Assembly: GCA_937960755.1 (NCBI GenBank) | Contig: CALGOL010000401.1 | Location: 1 to 11,159, forward strand | Source of the DNA: an uncultured Azospirillum sp. | GTDB taxonomy: Bacteria > Pseudomonadota > Alphaproteobacteria > Azospirillales > Azospirillaceae | Reading direction: 5' to 3' | Length of the DNA stretch: 11,159 bases | Part shown: piece after piece, positions 1 to 6,347 of the stretch | Layout: every line of letters begins with the position of its first letter | How positions within the stretch are numbered: the stretch's first letter is position 1 | Notes under the pieces: model-generated | What the model saw: the letters and a program-made list of their open reading frames with translations, nothing else | Told to the model about the DNA's origin: nothing | Database searches by the model: none | Program-made: the position numbers and the translations under genes

Positions 1-40
1 AAGGCATGTATATCCTGAAGATAGGAGGATGCCCCCTCCA

Positions 41-574
41 ATGTGGTCGGACGTTAAGCTGGAGCGGCGCGAGCCGGCCCATGGCGCCGGCGCCGAACAA
101 GGAAACGAGCGGGTGGTCGGCCTGCTGGCGGCCCACCCGCTGTTCCGCGAATTCGATCCGGCGGCGTTGGAGCGACTGGCGATGTCGGCGGGGCGCATGG
201 CGACCACGCCGGGGGAAGTGCTGGGGCAGGCCGGGGAGGTCGCCGCCAACTTCTTCGTCGTGCTGGAAGGGCTGATCCAAGAACAGCCGGGCGGCAAGCT
301 GCGCGGGCCGGGCGCCGTCTTAGGGGCGGAAGAAATGCTGGGCTCCGCCGGCCGCCGCCATACCTTGATCGCCACCACCGAAGCGGTGGCGCTGTCGTTC
401 GACCAACTGGCGGTGGGCGACATGCTGGCCGGAGACGATCACTTGGCGTCACGGCTGGCGGGCCGGGTGGCGGCGGCGGCGACCGGCTTGGACGACGAGG
501 CGCGAGCGGATCTGGCGGCTGACGTTTTGGGCGCTTTGCGCCGCATGTACGGTCTGCGCTCGTCCCACATCTGA
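41..574 (+). CDS. Small protein with a single cyclic-nucleotide-binding-like domain
   Basis: This encodes a soluble protein of 177 residues. Residues about 32-130 fit the Crp/PKA-type cNMP-binding fold: an entry helix with HPLF (32-35), a GEV turn (58-60), a strand FFVVLEG (71-77), a glycine turn RGPGAVLGAEEML (88-100), then RRHTLIATTEAVALSF (105-120). The phosphate-binding cassette is degenerate compared with the usual FGELAL-x-RAAT, so nucleotide binding is uncertain. The C-terminal 45 residues are helical and no helix-turn-helix is visible, so it is not a complete Crp/Fnr regulator. The start at 41 is preferred: AGGAGG at 23-28 stands 12 nt before it, whereas the in-frame ATG at 29 directly abuts that site. 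The gene ends 4 nt before the convergent FliL-like gene. Its ligand and partner are unknown. Confidence 0.72.
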   Translation: MWSDVKLERREPAHGAGAEQGNERVVGLLAAHPLFREFDPAALERLAMSAGRMATTPGEVLGQAGEVAANFFVVLEGLIQEQPGGKLRGPGAVLGAEEMLGSAGRRHTLIATTEAVALSFDQLAVGDMLAGDDHLASRLAGRVAAAATGLDDEARADLAADVLGALRRMYGLRSSHI

Positions 575-578
575 TTTG

Positions 579-1178
579 TCATCCCGGTCCGACGGACCGG
601 GCGGGCAGGGCTGAGGAGTAGCCGGAGCGCACGACCATGCTTTCAATCAGCACGTCGCGCACGTTGATCCTGCCGAGTTCCTGCTGCGCCACCGAGCGGG
701 CCATCTCCTTGACCAGCAGCGCCCCTTCCGTTCCCGCCAGCCGCTCCAGCCCGGCGTCGCGCAGCCGGTCGCCCATGCGGTCGGTGATGCGGTCGATGTA
801 GGGCTCCACCACCGCAGGCCGCACGCCGGGGTCCAATTCGATCACCAGCGTCAAATCCATGGCGAGTCCGCCGGCGCCGCCCATTTCCATCTTCATGGTG
901 GGTAAAGGGGCGAGGTTGGGGCGCGGCCCCATTATCGCTTCGATGCGCTGGCGTTCGGCCGAGGGCGCCAACCACATGAAACCGCCGAAGGCGGCCAGCG
1001 CCAGCAAGGCGATCAACATGAGCGACGCCGTAACGATAATGTTGGCGTGCCGATCATGATCGTGCGTCGGGGCGGGGCGGAGCGGCGCGCGGCGGTCGAG
1101 CAGCGGGTCGGGGCGCGGGCGATCAGGATTTGGGCGATCAAGCCGCGAATGGTTAAACCTGCTGGGGGCGGCGGACAT
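579..1178 (-). CDS. FliL-like flagellar basal body-associated protein
   Basis: This is a protein of 199 residues with FliL topology. A proline/arginine-rich cytoplasmic tail (1-45) is followed by one membrane helix (about 46-70, IIVTASLMLIALLALAAFGG) and a periplasmic domain. The C-terminal part (about 104-184) has the FliL pattern of a strand AMDLTLVIEL, a long helix, EGALLVKEMARSV and INVRDVLIESMVVR. FliL sits at the stator/basal-body interface and influences motor torque and swarming. The start is well supported: GGAGG at 1184-1188 (read on the minus strand) stands 5 nt before the ATG. No other flagellar gene is in the window, so this may be a solitary FliL paralogue, and the role is inferred from fold only. 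The last 15 residues (SGYSSALPARSVGPG) extend past the usual FliL end and are partly encoded by the palindrome at 583-601. Confidence 0.75.
   Translation of the reverse strand: MSAAPSRFNHSRLDRPNPDRPRPDPLLDRRAPLRPAPTHDHDRHANIIVTASLMLIALLALAAFGGFMWLAPSAERQRIEAIMGPRPNLAPLPTMKMEMGGAGGLAMDLTLVIELDPGVRPAVVEPYIDRITDRMGDRLRDAGLERLAGTEGALLVKEMARSVAQQELGRINVRDVLIESMVVRSGYSSALPARSVGPG
583..601. terminator. Perfect hairpin between convergent gene ends
   Basis: CCCGGTCC (583-590) and GGACCGGG (594-601) form a perfect 8-bp stem with a GAC loop, 8 nt after the stop codon of the cNMP-binding-like gene. No T-run follows, so intrinsic termination would be weak. On the minus strand it is inside the last codons of the FliL-like gene. 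The lead-in TTTGTCATCCCGG resembles the ends of dispersed extragenic palindromes in proteobacteria, so it may be such a repeat rather than a terminator. Confidence 0.4.
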
Positions 1179-1206
1179 GGCGGCCTCCCTTGTATCAACG
1201 ACTTAT

Positions 1207-1235
1207 AATATAGGCGCGGGGGCGGCCGATTGTAA
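1207..1235 (-). promoter_or_regulatory. Candidate sigma-70 promoter for the FliL-like gene
   Basis: Read on the minus strand, TTACAA (1235-1230) and TATATT (1212-1207) are separated by 17 nt, close to the consensus -35 and -10 boxes. The -10 is about 29 nt upstream of the FliL-like start codon. It lies in the divergent region shared with the Hsp70-family gene, one of the few AT-rich spots there. Pattern match only. Confidence 0.4.
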
Positions 1236-1355
1236 GTGGGCGTTCGGTCGCGGGGGGGCTGCCGGCGATTCGCGTTCGCCTTGACCCGGCGTCGCCGCTC
1301 CGATAGGTTCCGCGCCTTTTTTCGTTCAGCGGGACAAACAAAGGAAGGGCGCGCC

Positions 1356-2612
1356 ATGGCTGCGGCGGGAATTGACTTCGGCACCACCAACTCCACCGCC
1401 GGAGTGGCGCAAGCCGGCGGCGTCGCCATGACCAAACTGGGGGCGGAATCCCTCGCCGCGCCCACGGTGCTGTTTTTTGACGGCGACGCCAAAAGCTTCG
1501 CGGTGGGGGCGGACGCCGACGCCGCTTTGCGCGGCGGAGCCGCCGGGCGCTACATGCGCTCGCTGAAAACCTATCTTGGCCGCAAAGACAAGGTCGTCAC
1601 CCGGCTGGGCGGTCGGGAATACATGCTGGAAGACCTGATCGCCGTCATACTGTCGGCGTTTCGCGCCAAGCTGGAGGCGACGGCCGGCGAGGCCATCGAC
1701 CATGTGGTTATGGGCCGCCCGGTGCGCTTCAACGACGACGACGACGCTCTGGACCGCCGGGCGCAGGACCGCTTGGAGGCGGCGGCGCGCGCCGCCGGCT
1801 TCAATTCCGTTTCCTTTCAATATGAACCCATCGCCGCCGCCTTGGCCTATGAGGCGACGGCGACGGCGGAGGAATTGATCGTCGTCGCCGACATCGGCGG
1901 CGGCACCTCCGACTTCAGCGTTATCCGCGTCGGTCCTGGGCGACAAAAAACTGACCGCCGCGACGATATTCTGGGCAATCATGGCGCCTATATCGGCGGC
2001 GACAACTTCGACGCCTCGATCATCGACGCCTTCGTTGCGCCGCAAATGGGCAAGGGCACGCTGTTCCGCAGCATGGGCAAGCGCCTGCCGTTCCCGGTGC
2101 ATTACTTCACTTGGCTGGCGCGCTGGCACCTGTTCAACAACCTGCTGGAGCGCAAGAACTTGAACGAGCTGCGTTCGCTGCTGCGGGTGTCGGAGGAGCC
2201 GGAAAAGGTCGGACGGCTGATCGAACTGGCGGAAAACCAACTGTTCTTCGAGTTTTCCGGTCTGGTGGAAAGCGCCAAGAAAGCGTTATCGGCGGCCGAT
2301 ATCGCCACGCTGAACATGGACGTCTTTACCGACTCGTTCCAGCTCGCCATCCCCCGCGCTGAGTTTGAGGACAACGCCGAGCCGCTGACCGGCGGGATCG
2401 TCCACGCGCTGCATGAAACCTTGCGTCAAGCCGGAACGCCGCCCGAGACGGTTGACAAAGTGTTTCTCACCGGCGGCACGACGTTGGTGCGCGCCGTCAA
2501 GCAAGGCTTCGTCGACGTCTTCGGTTCGTCGCGCATTGTCCACACCGACGTTTTCGCCAGCGTCGGCTATGGGTTGGCGCGCCAAGCGATGAATTGGGCG
2601 CCGGCGGCCTGA
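1356..2612 (+). CDS. yegD: YegD-type Hsp70-family (actin-fold) ATPase
   Basis: This is a 418-residue DnaK-family nucleotide-binding domain protein without the usual substrate-binding/lid domain. Visible actin-fold signatures are phosphate 1 GIDFGTTNS (5-13), VVMGRPVRF (117-125), FQYEPIAAALAYEA (154-167), phosphate 2 VADIGGGTSDFSVI (177-190), IGGDNFD (213-219) and the adenosine motif FLTGGTTLVRAV (370-381). The FQYEP.AA and IGG.. blocks closely resemble E. coli YegD (about 450 residues), a putative Hsp70-like chaperone of unresolved function. The ATG at 1356 is chosen because AAGGAAGGG (1341-1349) precedes it and translation from it begins directly with the phosphate-1 strand. The open frame extends to 1236, but those 40 codons are arginine-rich and unlike the family. 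It is divergent from the FliL-like gene and convergent with the lipase-like gene. Family is firm; cellular role is not. Confidence 0.88.
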   Translation: MAAAGIDFGTTNSTAGVAQAGGVAMTKLGAESLAAPTVLFFDGDAKSFAVGADADAALRGGAAGRYMRSLKTYLGRKDKVVTRLGGREYMLEDLIAVILSAFRAKLEATAGEAIDHVVMGRPVRFNDDDDALDRRAQDRLEAAARAAGFNSVSFQYEPIAAALAYEATATAEELIVVADIGGGTSDFSVIRVGPGRQKTDRRDDILGNHGAYIGGDNFDASIIDAFVAPQMGKGTLFRSMGKRLPFPVHYFTWLARWHLFNNLLERKNLNELRSLLRVSEEPEKVGRLIELAENQLFFEFSGLVESAKKALSAADIATLNMDVFTDSFQLAIPRAEFEDNAEPLTGGIVHALHETLRQAGTPPETVDKVFLTGGTTLVRAVKQGFVDVFGSSRIVHTDVFASVGYGLARQAMNWAPAA

Positions 2613-2631
2613 CGACTTGCCGTCGGCGCCC
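2596..2631. terminator. Stable hairpin across the YegD-type gene stop codon
   Basis: GGGCGCCGGCGGC (2596-2608) pairs with GCCGTCGGCGCCC (2619-2631), a 13-bp stem with one G-U pair and a 10-nt loop that contains the TGA stop (2610-2612). It lies between two convergent genes and could stop transcripts from either side. There is no T-tract, so it may act through Rho or mainly protect 3' ends. Confidence 0.4.
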
Positions 2632-2646
2632 GCCTTAAGCCGGAGC

Positions 2647-3930
2647 TTACTTCACCGGTTCGGGCGGATTGCCCAAAATAATCCGGCCATAAGCCGTGGT
2701 GTGCTGGAACAGCAATTGCTCTTTCCAGCTTACCGACTTTTGATGCGTGGGATGATACGGGCTGGCCTTTGCTTCTGGAATGGTCAATTGCTCTGTCTGC
2801 TTGTGACCGTCAATCTTCACTTGATAGTCGTATATGAATTCATTGGCGGCGTCGTCGGCGGAGGTTCCATTGAGAAACGCCGGATTGATGGCGGCGTAGG
2901 GGCCGGCGACAGCGGCGCCGTCGGCGGCGTGGGAGACGGCCTTGTTGACCAGCGCGTTCAGCAGGTCGATGGTTAGCTTTCCATAGTAAGCGGAATAGAT
3001 TTGCGGCAACGCCTGCATCGACGCCGGGTCCCAGGCGCGCGGCACGATATCTAGGTTGTTATGCAGATCTTGGTTCCACAATTGCCAGGGCTGCGAACCA
3101 TTTGTCCCGCCCAACCCCAGACCGGCCACCACGCTGGCGAAGGGGCCGTTGCCCGGCGTGGCGCCGGCGGTGGGGTAGATCATCGCGTCGCCGGCTTTCC
3201 AACCGGTTCCCTTGAGCAGGCCGGCGGTGGGATCGAAGCACGCCGCCGTCAGCGTCGGCGACAAGGCCCCGGCCAGCGAATGGCCGCAGAAGGTCAGCGT
3301 GTCGCCGCTGGCCGGGCTAAACGATTTCAACCAGCCGATCAGGGTTTTATCGGTGGTGACGCTGTCCACCATGCCCAACAGGTTGGAAATGCCGATAAAC
3401 GTGCCCTCCGACAGGCAGGGAATTTGGGCTGACGGGTTGATGGTGTTGGTCTGGCCGTTCCACACCTGCAACGCGCCTTCCCACGCGACGACATTATTGG
3501 TGTCGAAGTCCTCGGTCAGCCAGTCGTACCACGACACCGGATTGGTGGCGGCGATGGCGACGACGTAGCGGCCCAGCGTCGGGCTGTAGAACGCCGCCAT
3601 GGCGTTGGTGGCGTTGAATTTGGCGTTGCCGGTTATGATGTCGTAGCTGCCCTTGACCGGACCGATGACGAAAACTTGCGGCCCCCAGGCGACGCGCCAA
3701 TCGGACGCGCCCAATGTCGCGGGCGTAGCGGCGTTCCACGCTTGTAACTGCGAAGAAACCGCCTGCTGTAAGCTTAGCGTCAGTTGGGTTTGAGCAAAAG
3801 CTGTAGCTTGCTCCATTAAAGGCTGTAAATTGCGCGCATGGCCGACGTGGACGATGATGTCTGATCCGCTCGCCGCATTGGACAAGATCGACAACGCAAA
3901 AGTAGTTTGCCAAGCATCATAAGCAGTCAT
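2647..3930 (-). CDS. Class 3 lipase-like alpha/beta hydrolase
   Basis: This is a 427-residue protein with the layout of fungal-type (class 3) lipases. It has a nucleophile elbow TFCGHSLAGALSPTL with Ser218 (GHSLA, 216-220), a late NNLDIVPRAWD block giving probable catalytic Asp294, and a C-terminal QHTTAY giving probable His410. The class 3 consensus is GHSLG; here the last glycine is alanine, with glycine following. No signal peptide or membrane segment is visible, so it would be cytoplasmic or use a leaderless export route. The substrate is unknown; an acyl ester is the inference. Base composition looks lower in GC than its neighbours, and the upstream 150 bp are AT-rich, hinting at acquisition or special regulation. 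The ATG at 3930 is preceded by a GGGGG stretch 6 nt away, an imperfect ribosome-binding site. It ends convergently 34 nt from the YegD-type gene. Confidence 0.72.
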   Translation of the reverse strand: MTAYDAWQTTFALSILSNAASGSDIIVHVGHARNLQPLMEQATAFAQTQLTLSLQQAVSSQLQAWNAATPATLGASDWRVAWGPQVFVIGPVKGSYDIITGNAKFNATNAMAAFYSPTLGRYVVAIAATNPVSWYDWLTEDFDTNNVVAWEGALQVWNGQTNTINPSAQIPCLSEGTFIGISNLLGMVDSVTTDKTLIGWLKSFSPASGDTLTFCGHSLAGALSPTLTAACFDPTAGLLKGTGWKAGDAMIYPTAGATPGNGPFASVVAGLGLGGTNGSQPWQLWNQDLHNNLDIVPRAWDPASMQALPQIYSAYYGKLTIDLLNALVNKAVSHAADGAAVAGPYAAINPAFLNGTSADDAANEFIYDYQVKIDGHKQTEQLTIPEAKASPYHPTHQKSVSWKEQLLFQHTTAYGRIILGNPPEPVK

Positions 3931-3941
3931 AAATTGCCCCC

Positions 3942-3985
3942 AAAATTAATGACGCGATCCTTTATCGCGTGTGCGCATTAATTTT
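3942..3985. promoter_or_regulatory. Long interrupted palindrome in the lipase leader
   Basis: Two nested inverted repeats are visible. AAAATTAATG (3942-3951) pairs with CATTAATTTT (3976-3985), and inside them ACGCGAT (3952-3958) pairs with ATCGCGT (3964-3970) around a CCTTT loop. The result is a 17-bp stem with a 5-nt bulge (GTGCG), 11 nt upstream of the lipase-like start codon. It could be a terminator for the upstream LysR gene, a leader hairpin controlling lipase translation, or an operator. On the plus strand it is followed by two more T residues. Confidence 0.5.
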
Positions 3986-4037
3986 TTGTCGGAATAAGTC
4001 GCGTTCAAGGTGAAATAAATTTATTAACAAGAATAAT

Positions 4038-4066
4038 TTTATAAAATACATTCATTTGCGTGTTAA
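4038..4066 (-). promoter_or_regulatory. Candidate promoter for the lipase-like gene
   Basis: On the minus strand TTAACA (4066-4061) and TATAAA (4043-4038) are spaced by 17 nt; each box differs from the sigma-70 consensus at one position. Initiation near 4031 would give a leader of about 100 nt containing the palindrome at 3942-3985. Two perfect 12-bp AT palindromes flank or overlap it: AATAAATTTATT (4014-4025) and ATTTTATAAAAT (4036-4047). Confidence 0.4.
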
Positions 4067-4079
4067 CTTGCGGCATGGG

Positions 4080-4991
4080 TCACCAAATGGCGTCGGTGCG
4101 CCTTTGTTCGGCGAAGCGCTCTGTAAGAAAATCGAGAAAAGCGCGCACCTTGGCGGAAAGATGATCGCGTTGCAGATAGACGGCGTAAATGTCCGCATCG
4201 ACGCCGGACCATTCGGGCAGCACCCGCGCGAGATCGCCAGCCCGCAGATAAGCCGCCACATCCCATAACGAGCGCAGCAAAATCCCGAGACCGGCCAAGG
4301 CCCAATCGACGGCGACTTCGCCATGATTGGCCGCCAGTCGCCCCGCCACCTTCACCGTCTGCTGCGTCGTCCCCGAAACCAGTTGCCAATTATTGTAAGC
4401 GCCGAAATTTTCCCGGATGACGATGCATTGGTGCGCCGTCAGGTCATGGGGGATTTGCGGCGCCGGATGGCGGGCGAGATAGTCCGGCGAGGCGCAGAGA
4501 TAACGCCGGTTGGCGGCGATTTTCCGGGTCAAATGATTGACGTCGGCGCCCAGGCCGAAGCGAATGCAGATGTCGACGCCATCGGCCGCCAGATCCAGCG
4601 GCTTATCGGTTAATTGCAGGATGATGTCGACCTCTGGATAAAGCCGGGCGAATTCCGCCACCGCCGGGCCGAGGTGGCGGCGGCCGAAACCAAAGCCGGC
4701 GTTGATGCGCAGCAGCCCGCGCGGCGCTTCGCGGCTGGCGGCCAATTCCCGCTCCAGCCGCTCAATGTCGGCCAAAATCCGCCGGCCTTCGTCAAGATAG
4801 CGCTCGCCTTCGGCGGTCAGGCTTTGGCGGCGGGTGGTGCGGTTGAGCAGACGCACGCCCAACCGCGCCTCCACCGCCGCCAGCCGCCGGCTGACCGCCG
4901 GAGCGGTGACGCCCAATGCCTGCGCCGCCGCGCTCAACGTCGGATGGCGCGCCAGCGCGGCGAAAAAAGCGAGGTCGGAGGTGTCTTCCAT
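4080..4991 (-). CDS. LysR-family transcriptional regulator
   Basis: This is a 303-residue LysR-type regulator. The N-terminal winged helix-turn-helix (about 1-60) has LAFFAALARHPTLSAAAQALGVTAPAVSRRLAAVEARLGVRLLNRTTRR in typical form, followed by a linker helix rich in arginine and glutamate and a periplasmic-binding-protein-like effector domain (about 90-295). The style (LRINAGFGFGRRHLGPAVAEFARLYPEV, then DICIRFG) matches the CrgA/DmlR-like subgroup. It is divergent from the exporter gene at 5107, the usual geometry for a LysR gene and its target, so the TauE/SafE-VOC unit is the likely target; the effector is unknown. The lipase-like gene lies downstream on the same strand, but about 150 AT-rich bases separate them. 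The start at 4991 is the only one that keeps the full DNA-binding domain. Confidence 0.9.
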   Translation of the reverse strand: MEDTSDLAFFAALARHPTLSAAAQALGVTAPAVSRRLAAVEARLGVRLLNRTTRRQSLTAEGERYLDEGRRILADIERLERELAASREAPRGLLRINAGFGFGRRHLGPAVAEFARLYPEVDIILQLTDKPLDLAADGVDICIRFGLGADVNHLTRKIAANRRYLCASPDYLARHPAPQIPHDLTAHQCIVIRENFGAYNNWQLVSGTTQQTVKVAGRLAANHGEVAVDWALAGLGILLRSLWDVAAYLRAGDLARVLPEWSGVDADIYAVYLQRDHLSAKVRAFLDFLTERFAEQRRTDAIW

Positions 4992-5021
4992 GGCGGCGGA
5001 TTATTGCTTTAAACGCAAAAG

Positions 5022-5048
5022 TGATTAGAGCATAACGCCATTTAATCA
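5022..5048. promoter_or_regulatory. Candidate LysR operator (inverted repeat)
   Basis: TGATTA (5022-5027) and TAATCA (5043-5048) are perfect 6-bp arms separated by 15 nt in the 115-bp divergent gap between the LysR gene and the exporter gene. The position suits a LysR regulatory binding site, but the classic T-N11-A spacing is not clear. Pattern match only. Confidence 0.3.
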
Positions 5049-5106
5049 TGCCCTGCACAAAAATATTCTCATTGGCGTTCTCTCCCCTTACCGGCGGCGT
5101 GCGACC

Positions 5107-5859
5107 ATGGACCCTTTGACTAGCTTGCTTTTTCCCTTGGCGCTTGGGGCGGCGATGGGCCTGTTCGGCGGCGTTTTCGGCATCGGCGGCGGCATCATCG
5201 CCATTCCCGTTCTGGCGCTGGGCTACGGCATGGATCAGACCACGGCGCAAGGCACGGCGCTGGCGATGATGGTCCCCAATCTTATTATTGCCTGGTGGCG
5301 TTATGCGCGGCGCAACCCGGCCAGCCTGGGCTTGAGCGCCGCGGCGTTGGCGGTGGTTTCAACCCTGACCACTTGGGCTGCGGCGCACTACGCGCAAGCG
5401 CTGAATCCCCAGATCCTGCAACTGTTGTTTGCGGTTTTTTTGACGATTTTAGGCGTTCGCCAGTGCTTGGCCGGACGCGCCGCGGCGGAACCGGGGCCGG
5501 CGGCGCCCAAGCGCTTCATGCCGTTGGTGGGCTTGTTGAGCGGCGGCAGCATGGGTTTGCTGGGCATTGGCGGCGGGCTGGTGGCGACGCCGTTCCTCAC
5601 CGGCCTGTTCGGTCTAGGTCAGCGGGCGGCGCAAAGCGTGGCGCTGGCGCTGGTGACGCCCAGCGCCGTAGCGGCGCTCTACAGCTACGCCGACCATCAT
5701 AACGTCGATTGGGGTCTGGGGCTGGCGCTGGCCGCCGGGGGTGTGGCCACCGTGTCGGCGGGCGTGGCGCTCGCCCACGCCATCCCGGAACGGCGGTTGC
5801 AGCAGGCGTTCGGCGTCATGATGATCGCGACCGCCGCGGCCTTGGCGTTCAAGGCGTGA
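5107..5859 (+). CDS. TauE/SafE-family membrane exporter
   Basis: This is a 250-residue polytopic inner-membrane protein of the TauE/SafE (formerly DUF81) family, which exports sulfite, sulfoacetate or other small organic anions. An internal duplication is plain: GLFGGVFGIGGGIIAIPVL (18-36) recurs as GLLSGGSMGLLGIGGGLVATPFL (142-164), the glycine-rich family signature of each half. About seven to eight hydrophobic segments are visible, split by a hydrophilic loop near 122-137 (GRAAAEPGPAAPKR). The length is typical. No strong ribosome-binding site precedes the ATG, but the family's normal N-terminus begins here. The VOC-family gene follows after 23 nt, probably in one transcript, and the divergent LysR gene is the likely regulator. 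The substrate cannot be read from sequence. Confidence 0.88.
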   Translation: MDPLTSLLFPLALGAAMGLFGGVFGIGGGIIAIPVLALGYGMDQTTAQGTALAMMVPNLIIAWWRYARRNPASLGLSAAALAVVSTLTTWAAAHYAQALNPQILQLLFAVFLTILGVRQCLAGRAAAEPGPAAPKRFMPLVGLLSGGSMGLLGIGGGLVATPFLTGLFGLGQRAAQSVALALVTPSAVAALYSYADHHNVDWGLGLALAAGGVATVSAGVALAHAIPERRLQQAFGVMMIATAAALAFKA

Positions 5860-5882
5860 CGCAAAGACCGGAGTAAACACCG

Positions 5883-6266
5883 ATGGAAATTCAGAGCATT
5901 GACCATATTGTTCTGACGGTCGCCAGCATTCCGGCGACCTGCGAATTCTACGCCCGCGTGCTGGGGATGGAGGTTGTCACCTTCGGCCAAGGTCGCAAGG
6001 CGCTTTCGTTCGGCTGGCAGAAGATCAACTTGCATGAAGCCGGCAAAGAGTTTGAACCGAAGGCGGCGCGCCCGACGCCGGGGGCCATCGACCTCTGTCT
6101 CATTATTAACGGTTCGCTGGAAGCCGCCGAGGCGCATTTGCGGGCTGAAGGGGTGACGATTGAGGAAGGCCCGGTGGCCCGCACCGGCGCGGTGGGGCCG
6201 ATCCGCTCGCTCTATTTCCGCGACCCGGACGGCAACTTGATCGAGGTGTCGGTTTACGGCGGGTGA
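5883..6266 (+). CDS. VOC-superfamily (glyoxalase-fold) protein
   Basis: This is a 127-residue single-module protein of two beta-alpha-beta-beta-beta repeats. Diagnostic parts are IDHIVLTVASI with metal ligand candidate His8, FYARVLGMEVVTFGQGRKALSFGWQKINLHEAG (22-54), DLCLIING (70-77) and LYFRDPDGNLIEVS (110-123) with ligand candidate Glu121. It most resembles the glyoxalase-domain-containing protein 5 type. Members of the fold include glyoxalase I, extradiol dioxygenases and resistance proteins; the reaction here is unknown. GGAG at 5870-5873 stands 9 nt before the ATG, and the gene is 23 nt behind the exporter gene. Co-expression suggests that it modifies or detoxifies a compound linked to the exported anion, but that is inference. 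Confidence 0.87.
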   Translation: MEIQSIDHIVLTVASIPATCEFYARVLGMEVVTFGQGRKALSFGWQKINLHEAGKEFEPKAARPTPGAIDLCLIINGSLEAAEAHLRAEGVTIEEGPVARTGAVGPIRSLYFRDPDGNLIEVSVYGG

Positions 6267-6347
6267 GGGGCGAGGGGGAGAAAACGCGAGCCAAAGCGTG
6301 TCGAACGGGGTAAATTCGAGCCCGGAAATTCATGAGCCAGGGCCCTG

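Noticed and set aside
1236..1355. Extended N-terminus of the YegD-type protein (40 extra codons)
   Set aside because: The codons are arginine-rich and unlike the family. The start at 1356 has a good ribosome-binding site and begins at the conserved phosphate-1 strand.
1326..2240. Long minus-strand open frame (304 codons) across the YegD-type gene
   Set aside because: It is the antisense shadow of a well-supported Hsp70-family gene; the product is Arg/Gly/Gln-rich and matches no family.
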